This document shows, in pieces, positions 1 to 8,201 of a stretch of 13,215 bases of DNA. The notes under the pieces were generated by a model. The model ran no database searches. It saw nothing but the letters and a program-made list of their open reading frames with translations, and was not told the DNA's origin. Each line of letters opens with the position of its first letter. Positions within the stretch are counted from its first letter, which is position 1. The position numbers and the translations under genes were made by a program. Origin of the DNA: JBKJUK01 sp046590705 (lineage in GTDB: Bacteria > Acidobacteriota > Thermoanaerobaculia > Gp7-AA8); assembly GCA_046590705.1 (NCBI GenBank), contig JBKJUK010000372.1:1-13215 (forward strand), written 5' to 3'.

Positions 1-2205
1 CTGGATCGTCTTCGCTTCCGCGGCCAGACGGACGGTATCCACTGAGGATGCGAGAATCGCGTTGAGGTCGACCGAGGCGATCTCCAGCGGAATCTTGCCG
101 GTGATGATGCGCGAAACGTCGAGGATATCTTCGATCAGCAACGCCTGCGCGTTCGCGCTGCTCTCGATGGTTTCGATGGCCAGCGTCACCGTTTCTTCGT
201 CGAGGCCGCCCATGCGCAGCATCCGCGACCAGCCCAGAATCGCCGTCATTGGTGTGCGCAATTCGTGCGATAGCGTCGCCAGGAACTCATCCTTTCCGCG
301 GTTGGCTTCCTGCGCCTGGGTGTACAGCACGGAATTCTCGATTGCTGTCGAAGCTCGACTGGCCAGGTCGAGGGCAAGTGCGAGATCGGCCTCGTCGAAG
401 AAGGTTCCCGACTCGGCAGTGACCATGGTGATGGCCCCGAGGATCTTGTCGCGGATACGCATTGGGACGATCATCCAGGAACGTAGCTCAAGCTCGCTGA
501 TGAGCTGATAGTGTTCTTCGCTGGTGGCCATTTCTCGAATCATCTCGTCGGTGACCCTGGAAACGAGAATCGGTTCTCCTGACCGGATGACCTGCGCGAC
601 AGGATCGTGTTCGGGTTCCATCGGAAATTCCGATCTCAGACGATTTACGAGGCTGACTTTTTTCGGGTCGATGTGAGAAATCTTGAGGCTTTCGAAGAGA
701 GAGTCCGAGTCGACCACCATATCGATTACGCAGAAGTCTGCGCGCTCGGGCACGATGAGATCTGCGAGTGAGCTGAGCGTGGTCGGGTAGTCGAGCGAGG
801 AGGCCAGCAGTGCACTCGCTTCTGCGATGAACCTCGTTGCCAGTCGGGATTTTCTCTGGGCCTGGATGTCTGTGGTGGTGCCGATCCACTCACGTACTTC
901 GCCTCCCGCGCTCAGAACCGGCACCCCGCGCGCGTGGTACCAGCGGTATGACCCGTCCGGAAGCCGCAGCCGGTGCTCAAAGTCGAAATGCTCGCGCGTG
1001 GCGACGCTGTGTCTCCATGCGGCTGCCATCGCCTCTCGATCATCCGGGTGCACTGATTGCAGCCATCCCTCGCATCGCATTTCATCCCGACTGATCCCTG
1101 TGATCATGCGCCAGGCTGGAGCGTCGTCGATCACCAGGCCTGATGCGTCGGTGGTCCAGACCGCCTGCGCCGAGGCGACCACGAGAGAACGGTAACGGCT
1201 CTCGCGCAGTTCGACGGCTTCCCGGGCCCGCTGCGCAGCCTGATAGAGACCGGCGTTCTCCATGGCGATTGCGGCCTGCGCCGTGAGCCGGAGCAAAACC
1301 TCTGTCGACTCTTCTGTAAAACTTTCATCTCTCTCGCGAATGAAGGAGAGGCAGCCGAGCTTGACTCCGAACCTCGAGAGCACCGGCATGGAGATGTAGG
1401 CGTGGAAGCCGAGATTGTTCGTCTTGAACCAGCTTCCGAATGCGTCGTCACGAGACCACGAATCAGCGCCATCCATGTTCGTGGACGGACATGCGTCGAG
1501 CGCCTCCGTTCCCGGGCTTTCGGTCCACTCGGAAACTTCGCTGGCACGATCACCGGAGACTGTGAACTGGAGACGAGGATTTTCCGGAGATTCCACATTT
1601 CTGTAAAAGAATGCACCCGCATCAGCCTCGAGCAGATCCTTTCCAGCGTCGACCACTGCCCTGGTCACTTTCTCGAGTTCGAGTTCAGCGGAAAGGAGCC
1701 TGTTCACTTCGTCGAGAAGGCCCAGCGACTGCGTACGCTGAACGAGGATGGATTCTGTGCGCTTTCGAAGGGTGATGTTCTCGATCAGTCCGGATAGCTT
1801 CGAGAAGTTCCCGGCCTGCCCTGGTGGGAAAGTCCGCTCGCACAGCCAGATGACGCCGGTCGTGGTCACCACCCGATACTCATGAGCCGCTCTTCGACCT
1901 TCCCTTTGGGAGCGATAGAAATTCTCGGTTGCCTCCGTGTCGAGTGGATGGAGGGTCAGGGGCCGGCCGGAGTCGATGTGCTCGCTGAGAAACTCTTCCA
2001 GCAGGGAAAGCTGCGGGTCGCTCGAAGTCAGCGCTCCGGATGAAAGGTCAGCGGTCCAGAAGATCTCACGCAGGTCGTCATCCGAGACCCGGGCCGCGGC
2101 CACGACGATCTGTCGCAGCATGAGCAGTCCCGAATCGATGCCGACAGCGAAGGCTGCCTGAATTGCTGTCCTGTGCATGCAAGGTTTTGGGGAGGTTGCA
2201 AGCAT
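1..2205 (-). CDS. Multi-sensor (PAS-GAF-PAS-GAF) histidine kinase, partial at left edge
   Basis: The frame is open from an ATG at 2205 to the window edge (735 codons) with no stop, so the gene is cut inside its kinase core. Reading from residue 1: a PAS-like domain at about 45-150 ending in GLIENITLRKR; a GAF domain at about 158-325; a PAS_3-like domain at about 336-445 (HPDD, then DGSYRWYHARG, then WIGTTTDI); a second GAF at about 460-635; and the HisKA dimerisation helix with FLATLSHELRTP, His647 being the expected phospho-acceptor. The HATPase domain, and any receiver, must lie left of position 1. There is no signal peptide or membrane helix, so it should sense cytoplasmic signals. An in-frame stop at 2268-2266, which is the stop of the upstream receptor gene, limits the start to ATG 2205 or ATG 2178. 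Neither has a good Shine-Dalgarno sequence. It is the third gene of a probable operon with the TonB receptor and the lone receiver. Confidence 0.93.
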   Translation of the reverse strand, partial: MLATSPKPCMHRTAIQAAFAVGIDSGLLMLRQIVVAAARVSDDDLREIFWTADLSSGALTSSDPQLSLLEEFLSEHIDSGRPLTLHPLDTEATENFYRSQREGRRAAHEYRVVTTTGVIWLCERTFPPGQAGNFSKLSGLIENITLRKRTESILVQRTQSLGLLDEVNRLLSAELELEKVTRAVVDAGKDLLEADAGAFFYRNVESPENPRLQFTVSGDRASEVSEWTESPGTEALDACPSTNMDGADSWSRDDAFGSWFKTNNLGFHAYISMPVLSRFGVKLGCLSFIRERDESFTEESTEVLLRLTAQAAIAMENAGLYQAAQRAREAVELRESRYRSLVVASAQAVWTTDASGLVIDDAPAWRMITGISRDEMRCEGWLQSVHPDDREAMAAAWRHSVATREHFDFEHRLRLPDGSYRWYHARGVPVLSAGGEVREWIGTTTDIQAQRKSRLATRFIAEASALLASSLDYPTTLSSLADLIVPERADFCVIDMVVDSDSLFESLKISHIDPKKVSLVNRLRSEFPMEPEHDPVAQVIRSGEPILVSRVTDEMIREMATSEEHYQLISELELRSWMIVPMRIRDKILGAITMVTAESGTFFDEADLALALDLASRASTAIENSVLYTQAQEANRGKDEFLATLSHELRTPMTAILGWSRMLRMGGLDEETVTLAIETIESSANAQALLIEDILDVSRIITGKIPLEIASVDLNAILASSVDTVRLAAEAKTIQ

Positions 2206-2265
2206 GAAGCCGGATGATTTCCGAGGCGAATCTGCACGCAGTCCCGGAGACCGGCGCTCAACAGC

Positions 2266-4500
2266 TCAATCCCGGAATCTGAATCCGATTTCCCAGCTGC
2301 GCGGCGATCCCAGCGATTGCAGCTGCGTCCGTGAGACTTCGTAGCGCTCATCGGTGAGATTCTCGACCGACGCTACCAATTCAACAGTCCTCGTGAGCAC
2401 GCTCCTGAAAGAAACATCGAAGAGGGTCGCTGAGTCGAGCTGAAACTGATTCCTGTCATCGTCGAATTGGGAGGAGCTCCATCTCGAGAAAAGCGAGATT
2501 GAGCTGTTCCTGGTAGGGGAGAAGGTGACGGTCGTCGAGAGTTGATTGCGCGGAGTTTGAGGCAGCGTCCGGCCTTCGCTCATACCCTCAGCATCCTCAG
2601 TAATCTCTGCGTCGACCAGCAGATATCCAGTAGAAAGGCGGAGTCCTGGCGAGAGATTGCGTTCAAGCTCCAGCTCGATTCCGCGGGATCTCGTAGTCGC
2701 CAGATTCTGTCGCCGGCGAGTGATCAGTGCCGGTGTGGTGCTCAACGTGAAGTTTCCGATGGCGTCGTCGGTCGTGGTTTGAAACAGCGTGAGTCGGCCG
2801 GTCAGTGGGCCGTGGAGTTGCGCGCCGAGTTCGACTCCCGTCAGTCTCTCCGGCTCGAGCCCATCGTTGGCGAGTGTGAGCACATCGCCTACCCGGAAAG
2901 GCCTGTACAGCTCATTCAGAGTCGCGGCACGAAAGGCCTGATAAGCGCTCGCCCGCATCGATAGTCGAGGCGAGTGCCGGTAGGTCATCGCCAGTCGCGG
3001 ACTGAGCGCCTCGTGCCTCCCCTCTGATGTGGCGGGGCTCGGCCCGTTCATGCTGTCAACTGTAGGCCGGTTCAGGATATGGTCGTACCGCAACCCGGCC
3101 ACCATGGTGAGACGCGCGGTGAGCGACCAGAGATCTTCAATGGCCAGAGCAGCGACCTGTTGAGTTCCACCGTTGCGAACCATGACCAGCGGACGTGTGG
3201 TGGGGATCACCTCGTTGCTCGACCCTTCGACTTCCCGCAACTCGGCAGTCACCAGCAAGCTGTGTTCTGCCGCCACCGCGGACCATGTCGTGATCAGTCC
3301 CGCGGCCCTCGATGGAACGGACTGAAGGCGTGAAATTCTTTCGCTCTGACGATCCGCTGCAGGCGTGGTGAAACTCTGTGTGTAGTCCTGAGTCGAAGTC
3401 CATGCGCGGAGTTCAAGCAGCGAAGTTCTCGCGAGCCGCTCCAGGCGAAAGTCAAACGAATGCTGTGTCGTTGCATTGGTCTGTAGCAGCGTCCCGTTCT
3501 GGCGCTGCTCGTCGTACCAGGCTCCGCGAACGAGTACGTTCGTGGCCGGCGTAGGCTGGAGGGTCCCGGTGAGTCGAATCGAGGTGTGTTGCGATCCTGC
3601 CGGCTGGTCGATTGTGCCGCGGGAACTCGCGATGATCGGGGTGTAGCCTATGGTCTCGAACGTCTCGCCAGAAAAGCCGAAGCTGGCCTGCTGTCTGCTC
3701 GTCCGAAAGAACGCCGCCGCTCGCCGCGTTTCGAGTGTGCCGGCCGCGACTTCCACGAGCAGACCGTCGTCGATCCGTGTGGTCACATCGATGACGCCGC
3801 CCATGGCCGCGTTGCCATGAAGATCCGATCCGCCTCCGCGAATGACAGCGACCTGTTCCAGTTCCAGGCGCGGAATCCGACCCCAGTAGATCCACCCACC
3901 GAAGGGGTCGTTGAGCGGAAATCCGTCAACGAGAACCAGCGCCCGTGACGTTCCGCTCGCGCCGACGCCTCGCAGGGAAACGCCTTGCGCAGTCGGATTG
4001 GCAGTGCGACTCCCGGTTCTGCGGAACAGAGTGAACCCAGGTACCTGACGAAGGACTTCATCCAGTGCCGGTGCTGCGCTGCGTGCGAGGTCTTCCGACG
4101 AGAGCGTGGCCACACTCGCCGAGGATTCAGTGATTCTCCTGGCCACTGTCTGCGCTGAGACTACGATCTCTTCTCTGACCTCTACCGTTTTCACGGATTT
4201 GAGATCGATGGTCAGCGAAAAGGAAGGTTGCTCTACGAGTGAAGTAACGGACGATTCAAAACCCTCTGCCGTGACGTGAAGGTCGACTTCGCGCCATGGT
4301 TCGAGGGTGATCGAGAAGGAGCCAGTGGTGTCGGTCACCGATTCGCCGGCCGCAATCCTGTCCGGAGTGATGAACCGAATCAGCGCCCGTTGGATCGGGA
4401 CTCCGCGTGCGGTGACTCTCCCTGATACCACTGCAGACTGCACGTCACACGCTGCGATCAACGAAAGAAACGGAAGGATGGATCGTAGCGTTCGAAACAT
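2266..4500 (-). CDS. TonB-dependent outer-membrane receptor with N-terminal carboxypeptidase-regulatory-like domain
   Basis: The protein has 744 residues from ATG 4500; a GTG at 4503 is an equally possible start and neither has a clear ribosome site. A hydrophobic export signal (RSILPFLSLIAA) is followed by a possible signal peptidase I site near VQSA. Residues about 25-108 form a beta-sandwich of the carboxypeptidase-regulatory type (VSGRVTARGVPIQRALI, then DTTGSFSITL). A TonB-box-like EEIVVSA follows at about 110-116. The plug is at about 118-242, with VSLRGVGASGTSRALVLVDG and IRGGGSDLHG ending in GGVIDVTTR. The rest is a beta-barrel ending in SWEIGFRFRD. The family imports ligands such as siderophores, cobalamin or glycans across the outer membrane using TonB energy. 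The plug is of the BtuB/CirA style, but the ligand cannot be read from the sequence. It sits between a receiver gene (38 nt upstream) and a kinase gene (about 60 nt downstream) on the same strand, so its expression may be tied to that two-component pair. Confidence 0.93.
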   Translation of the reverse strand: MFRTLRSILPFLSLIAACDVQSAVVSGRVTARGVPIQRALIRFITPDRIAAGESVTDTTGSFSITLEPWREVDLHVTAEGFESSVTSLVEQPSFSLTIDLKSVKTVEVREEIVVSAQTVARRITESSASVATLSSEDLARSAAPALDEVLRQVPGFTLFRRTGSRTANPTAQGVSLRGVGASGTSRALVLVDGFPLNDPFGGWIYWGRIPRLELEQVAVIRGGGSDLHGNAAMGGVIDVTTRIDDGLLVEVAAGTLETRRAAAFFRTSRQQASFGFSGETFETIGYTPIIASSRGTIDQPAGSQHTSIRLTGTLQPTPATNVLVRGAWYDEQRQNGTLLQTNATTQHSFDFRLERLARTSLLELRAWTSTQDYTQSFTTPAADRQSERISRLQSVPSRAAGLITTWSAVAAEHSLLVTAELREVEGSSNEVIPTTRPLVMVRNGGTQQVAALAIEDLWSLTARLTMVAGLRYDHILNRPTVDSMNGPSPATSEGRHEALSPRLAMTYRHSPRLSMRASAYQAFRAATLNELYRPFRVGDVLTLANDGLEPERLTGVELGAQLHGPLTGRLTLFQTTTDDAIGNFTLSTTPALITRRRQNLATTRSRGIELELERNLSPGLRLSTGYLLVDAEITEDAEGMSEGRTLPQTPRNQLSTTVTFSPTRNSSISLFSRWSSSQFDDDRNQFQLDSATLFDVSFRSVLTRTVELVASVENLTDERYEVSRTQLQSLGSPRSWEIGFRFRD

Positions 4501-4538
4501 CACGTCAGCGGGAAAGCTGCAATGCCCGGGCCGCGCAT

Positions 4539-4946
4539 TCAGGTCGCGTCAATCGGGCCGCGGCCGTCGAGTGCACTGTATACAGCATCGACGAGTTGGC
4601 GGATGTTGAACGGTTTACTGATGACGCAGTCGACCTCATTGATCGGAATTTTCTCAGTAATCTTTGAAGACGCCGCGGTCATTACGATGATGGGAGGTCG
4701 AACTCGTCCCTTCCGCTGGGCAAGATGGCGAATGACGCCGAGGCCATCGAGGCGGGGCATCATGATGTCGAGGATCAGCAACTGGTAGTCCCGTTTCTCC
4801 AGCAACTCCACTGCTTCGATACCGTCGCAGGCTACGTTGACCTCTAGATTCTCGCGCCCGAGAAGTGCGAGAAGCAGGGCGCGGATGGGAGGGTCGTCAT
4901 CGGCGATCAGGATCGGGCCTCTGCGCACCGATGAAGCGGGCGTCAT
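4539..4946 (-). CDS. Single-domain response regulator (receiver only)
   Basis: The 135-residue protein is one CheY-like receiver with no output domain. The acidic pocket is Asp16-Asp17 (ILIADDDPP), the phospho-acceptor is Asp60 in LLILDIMMP, and the switch Thr90 (VMTAAS) and Lys111 (ISKPF) are all present, so it should be phosphorylatable. A GGAAG sequence 4 nt before ATG 4946 supports the start. It is the first gene of a minus-strand run that continues with the TonB receptor and a multi-sensor kinase. Without a DNA-binding or enzymatic domain it probably acts through protein contacts or as a phosphorelay or phosphate-sink component. The natural partner candidates are the kinase encoded two genes downstream and the hybrid kinase encoded divergently at 5584. 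Confidence 0.95.
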   Translation of the reverse strand: MTPASSVRRGPILIADDDPPIRALLLALLGRENLEVNVACDGIEAVELLEKRDYQLLILDIMMPRLDGLGVIRHLAQRKGRVRPPIIVMTAASSKITEKIPINEVDCVISKPFNIRQLVDAVYSALDGRGPIDAT

Positions 4947-4985
4947 ACAGCTTCCGTGACGAGGCGGGGAAAACGGCAGGAGAAA

Positions 4986-5040
4986 ATCGTGCGAGGCCGG
5001 GAGAGAAAGAGTTGACTTCGCACGATCACTTCATCAACTC
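4986..5040. promoter_or_regulatory. Interleaved inverted repeats between divergent genes (operator or pseudoknot candidate)
   Basis: ATCGTGCGA at 4986-4994 is a perfect inverted match to TCGCACGAT at 5018-5026. GAGTTGA at 5009-5015 is a perfect inverted match to TCAACTC at 5034-5040. The two pairs are interleaved (A-B-A'-B'), which in RNA is the order of an H-type pseudoknot with stems of 9 and 7 bp and loops of 14, 2 and 7 nt. In DNA they could instead be two overlapping operators. They lie between the receiver gene (start 4946, minus) and the small ORF (start 5095, plus), where the promoters of both should be. A TTGACT at 5012-5017 resembles a -35 box, but no convincing -10 follows at normal spacing. 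Confidence 0.35.
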
Positions 5041-5085
5041 GAGTTCCGGCCTGCCACGCATGAGTGAATCCTTCCGACTCGAATC

Positions 5086-5090
5086 AGGAG
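5086..5090 (+). promoter_or_regulatory. Ribosome binding site of the small ORF at 5095
   Basis: AGGAG lies 4 nt before the GTG at 5095. It is the main evidence that the otherwise unrecognised 114-residue frame is translated. Confidence 0.45.
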
Positions 5091-5094
5091 AGCC

Positions 5095-5439
5095 GTGAAG
5101 TGTTCGCTGCAATTCTTCCGCCGTCCGGAAAGGGAATCAACTGAGCGAGTTGGCCGCCTGCAGCGAATCGAAGGGCAAAAGACGAAGTTTTACGTTCAAT
5201 GCCAGCGGGGCAAAAAATTCAGCACTTTCCGCTGGTACATGGACGCCCGCGAAAATAATGGTCGCGAAGAGGTCGCCGGACGGCCGTCTCGCCGCATGTG
5301 GTGCATGGAATTGTCCGAAAGCCGATCGAACCGGAGGCCTTCTCGCCCCTTCTGCGGGGCGTGCGGTCAGCCGTGGCAAGTGCCCCTGAAGTGGAAAACT
5401 GAGCGAAGGGCGGTCGTCACCGTCTGCCGCAAAACATAG
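5095..5439 (+). CDS. Small basic Cys-containing protein of unknown function
   Basis: I do not recognise this 114-residue frame. It starts with GTG preceded by AGGAG at good spacing. The product is very rich in Arg and Lys and has six Cys residues, including a CGACG (CxxC) group near residue 88 and single Cys residues at about 3, 36, 70 and 111. That pattern could bind zinc, but the spacing matches no zinc-ribbon I can name. Third-position GC looks moderate rather than strongly coding, and the opposite strand is also open, so a chance frame is possible. It lies between the receiver operon (divergent) and the hybrid kinase gene (same strand, 144 nt downstream). No function can be assigned. Confidence 0.45.
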   Translation: MKCSLQFFRRPERESTERVGRLQRIEGQKTKFYVQCQRGKKFSTFRWYMDARENNGREEVAGRPSRRMWCMELSESRSNRRPSRPFCGACGQPWQVPLKWKTERRAVVTVCRKT

Positions 5440-5518
5440 CGGGGTCGAAACTGCGTAAGCCACGAGAGATGCGTGGTAAGCCCGCCCGGACCATTGCGTT
5501 CAGGTTCGCACGGGAGGC

Positions 5519-5552
5519 TTTGACGATCATGTGACGGCGTTTCCGCTATGCT
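5519..5552 (+). promoter_or_regulatory. Putative promoter/operator of the hybrid kinase gene (copy 1 of shared element)
   Basis: TTTGACGA (5519-5526) is followed after 5 nt by a second TGACG (5532-5536), exactly 11 bp after the first, then CGCTATGCT (5544-5552). TTGACG resembles a -35 box and TATGCT (5547-5552) a -10 box, but they are 21 bp apart, longer than the usual 17. The same arrangement occurs at 9027-9059 before the PilZ gene. The -10 candidate covers the ATG at 5548, which argues that translation starts further downstream at 5584. Confidence 0.45.
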
Positions 5553-5574
5553 TGCGGACCACACGGTGAAGGAA

Positions 5575-5579
5575 AAGGA
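5575..5579 (+). promoter_or_regulatory. Ribosome binding site deciding the hybrid kinase start
   Basis: AAGGA lies 4 nt before ATG 5584. The upstream in-frame ATG at 5548 has no Shine-Dalgarno sequence and overlaps the putative -10 box, so 5584 is preferred. Confidence 0.55.
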
Positions 5580-5583
5580 CGGC

Positions 5584-8097
5584 ATGGCGAAAGGCGCGAC
5601 CGCATCGACGGCTGGCGAGGTGGAGCACTCTCTTCTGATGCGGGGTTACGACCTGCTCGGAACTCAGAGGAACGGCTCCTTCGATCCGGCAGTGCGCCTT
5701 GCTGCGCAGCTCGCAGGGGTTCCCGTCTGTCTGCTCGGATTCCCTGATGGCGATCAGGAGATGATCGAGTCCGGGAGCGGTTGGAATGTGACCCGGATTC
5801 CGCGCTCGGTATCGTTCTCTGAGTCAGTCTTCTCGTCGAATGGTCATGTCATCGTCGGCGACACCCTGATCGACGCCCGTTACTCGCGTAATCCACTGGT
5901 CACGACTTCACCGAGGATTCGGTTCTTCGCCGGATTTCCTATTCGCGCCCGAGGCGGGAGTATTTTGGGAGTGCTCGGAATCTACGATATCCAGGTTCGA
6001 CAGTTCGGTGACATGCAGGTGCAGCAGATGCTGCTGGTCGCGGCGCAGATCGAGGCTCAACTCGAGGAGAGGAGGCTGCGACTCGAGACCCAGAACCGGC
6101 GGCCTGAAGTGGACGCAGGTCCGGTCCCGGAGACGCCTGACAATCCGCTGCAGGAACTCTTCGAGAGCGCAGACGATCTGATCCTCACGCTCGATCCGCA
6201 AGGCAGGCTCTTCCACTGCAATCAATCTGCGGTGGATCGGTTCGCCATGGAGCGCGGGGCGCTGCTGCGCAGTTCTCTCCTCGACCTGGTGAGCAGCGAG
6301 GATCGGGGAGCGCTCGAAGCCACGCTCGGCAGCCTGCAGGAAGATCGTCTGTCCAAACCAGTGGAATGCTGCTTTCTCAGCAGCATAGGCACGCGGATGA
6401 TCCTCGAAGGCACACTCGCCCCGAAAATCATCGAAGGGGAGGTCGCACTCGTTCGTGTGATTTTCCGGGATGTCACGGCGCGTCGAAAGCTCGAGGTCGA
6501 CCTCTCGAAGGCTCGGGACGCCGCGCTCGAAGCGGCGCGGGTGAAGTCACAGTTCCTGACGAACATTGGACACGAGGTTCGTACACCGATGCATGGCATC
6601 GTTGGCATGCTCGACCTGCTCCTCTCTTCCCAGCTATCAGATGAGCAGAAGGAACTGGCCCTGGCCGCGAAGAGCAGTTCGGATGCCCTGCTCACACTAC
6701 TCAACAATATTCTCCATGTTTCCAGGCTCGAAGCTGGCCAGCTCTCCTCGGCCGTAGCCGACTTCGATCTGGTCACCACAGTGAAGCGCGTGGTCGACGT
6801 CATTCGTGTGGCTGCAGATGAGAAGAAACTGGAACTGGTCACCACCATCGACGAGACGCTTCCCACCGTTCTGCGTGGCGACCCGGCGCGCTACCGGCAG
6901 GTTGTGATGAACCTTCTCGACAACGCCGTGAAGTTCACTCCAGAAGGGCGGATCTCCATCACGCTCAAGCGCGAGAAGGAAACTGACTCGCATGAACTCA
7001 TCCGTTTCGAGGTCAAAGACAGCGGGATTGGTTTCAGGAATGAAGATTCGGCCGGGCTGTTCGAGAATTTCGCGCAGGCCGACTCCAGTTCCACCCGCGA
7101 GCATAGCGGCGTAGGTCTGGGGCTTTCCATCGCTCGCAAGCTTGTCGATCTGATGGGCGGCATCATCGGCTGCAGCGGAGTGCCAGGTGCCGGAGCAACA
7201 TTCTGGTTCACGGTGCCTTTCGAGAAACGCACCGCATCACGCCTGGCCGTCTCGGCTGCCAAGGCCTCGTTCTCCGGCGCTCGGGTGTTGATTCTCGGAG
7301 AGGGTGAAACCAGCACCAGAGTGATTTCGCATTACCTCACCGGCTTCGGGATGAGACCCAGGCCCTCACGCACCGTCGAAGAAGGAATCGAGCGGATGCA
7401 GAACGAAGCCGCGATGGGTGATCCGTACGCGATCGTTATTTTTCCCAGGAAGATCGGAGACGTGGACGCGGCAGATTTCGCCGCGCAATACCGCCGAGAT
7501 AAATCGATCTCCTCGGCGCGGTTGATCATGCTCATTGGTCTGGGCGAGGAAGTGAATCACGAACTCCTGCGCCAGCTCGGAATCATCGCCTGCGTCACTA
7601 AACCTGTGGATCAATCTGAACTCTTCGACGCGCTCACGGCGGCGATGGCGCAGAAGCTTCTTACCTCATCGCCGGTCGCCGAGCCGGTTCGAACAGGGAC
7701 CACCAGGGTCGTGCCGGAGGAGACGCGGCGTCGCGCGCGTATTCTGATCGCGGAGGACAAGCCGCTCAATCAGCGACTCACCCTCTCGCAGCTCAAGGCG
7801 CTCGGATATGCCGCAGATACTGTCTCCGACGGATCAGAAGCCGTCGAGGCCGTGAAGAAGAAGCAGTACGACATCATCCTCATGGATTGTCAGATGCCGA
7901 CCATGGACGGCTACGAAGCTACGGTGAAGATTCGTATGCGGGAGAACGGTGATCGTCGGACACGCATCATCGCCATGACTGCGCACGCCTGGGAAGGCGA
8001 TCGAGAGAAGTGTATGGCGGCGGGAATGGACGACTATCTCTCCAAACCCACCAGACAGGATGATCTGGCTGCTGCCTTGAGTCGCTGCTTCGACTGA
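5584..8097 (+). CDS. Hybrid sensor histidine kinase: GAF-PAS-HisKA-HATPase-degenerate receiver-receiver
   Basis: The protein has 837 residues from ATG 5584; ATG 5548 would add 12. A GAF domain (about 18-160; VCLLGFPDGDQEMIES, then FFAGFPIRARGGSILGVLGIYD) is followed by a PAS domain (about 186-310). HisKA carries FLTNIGHEVRTPMHG with acceptor His330. The ATPase domain has the N box NLLDNAVKF from Asn443, the G1 box DSGIGF from Asp479 and the G2 box GVGLGL from Gly509. Residues about 565-688 have the length and C-terminal CVTKP of a receiver but lack its acidic pocket and acceptor (IVIFPRKIG where LLLDxxMP is expected). The final receiver (about 717-837) is complete: Glu724-Asp725, Asp768 (LMDCQMP), Thr799 and Lys821. 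The layout resembles BarA/TorS-like soluble hybrids that feed a phosphorelay. There are no membrane segments, so it senses in the cytoplasm. No Hpt domain is present, so a separate phosphotransfer protein is needed. Confidence 0.95.
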   Translation: MAKGATASTAGEVEHSLLMRGYDLLGTQRNGSFDPAVRLAAQLAGVPVCLLGFPDGDQEMIESGSGWNVTRIPRSVSFSESVFSSNGHVIVGDTLIDARYSRNPLVTTSPRIRFFAGFPIRARGGSILGVLGIYDIQVRQFGDMQVQQMLLVAAQIEAQLEERRLRLETQNRRPEVDAGPVPETPDNPLQELFESADDLILTLDPQGRLFHCNQSAVDRFAMERGALLRSSLLDLVSSEDRGALEATLGSLQEDRLSKPVECCFLSSIGTRMILEGTLAPKIIEGEVALVRVIFRDVTARRKLEVDLSKARDAALEAARVKSQFLTNIGHEVRTPMHGIVGMLDLLLSSQLSDEQKELALAAKSSSDALLTLLNNILHVSRLEAGQLSSAVADFDLVTTVKRVVDVIRVAADEKKLELVTTIDETLPTVLRGDPARYRQVVMNLLDNAVKFTPEGRISITLKREKETDSHELIRFEVKDSGIGFRNEDSAGLFENFAQADSSSTREHSGVGLGLSIARKLVDLMGGIIGCSGVPGAGATFWFTVPFEKRTASRLAVSAAKASFSGARVLILGEGETSTRVISHYLTGFGMRPRPSRTVEEGIERMQNEAAMGDPYAIVIFPRKIGDVDAADFAAQYRRDKSISSARLIMLIGLGEEVNHELLRQLGIIACVTKPVDQSELFDALTAAMAQKLLTSSPVAEPVRTGTTRVVPEETRRRARILIAEDKPLNQRLTLSQLKALGYAADTVSDGSEAVEAVKKKQYDIILMDCQMPTMDGYEATVKIRMRENGDRRTRIIAMTAHAWEGDREKCMAAGMDDYLSKPTRQDDLAAALSRCFD

Positions 8098-8201
8098 GGC
8101 GGCGCTTCTCTCACGGTTCATGGTCAGAGCTTCCCCGAGGGGCACTGGCGAAGTTCTATGTGCGAGGTTTCATCGGCATGGGCGGTGCACAGAACGCCGT
8201 C

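Noticed and set aside
4440..4455. Lipobox-like LIAAC at the end of the TonB receptor signal sequence
   Set aside because: TonB receptors are normally cleaved by signal peptidase I, and a site near VQSA is available; the Cys is probably coincidental.
5137..5463. Minus-strand open frame opposite the small ORF at 5095
   Set aside because: No ribosome site or motif was seen; the plus-strand frame has AGGAG at proper spacing.
5548..5583. Longer start (ATG 5548) for the hybrid kinase
   Set aside because: It has no ribosome site and overlaps the putative -10 box TATGCT; ATG 5584 has AAGGA at good spacing.
6222..6866. 214-codon open frame on the minus strand opposite the hybrid kinase
   Set aside because: Ser/Arg-rich, low-complexity shadow of the well-supported kinase coding strand.
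8134..8143. CCCC-GA-GGGG after the hybrid kinase gene as a terminator
   Set aside because: The stem is only 4 bp with an impossible 2-nt loop, and no T-tract follows.
8160..8201. Upstream starts (GTG 8160, ATG 8178) for the NAGPA-family protein
   Set aside because: They would bury the signal peptide behind 8-14 extra residues; ATG 8202 gives a classical export signal. A weak GAGG before 8178 keeps that start possible.
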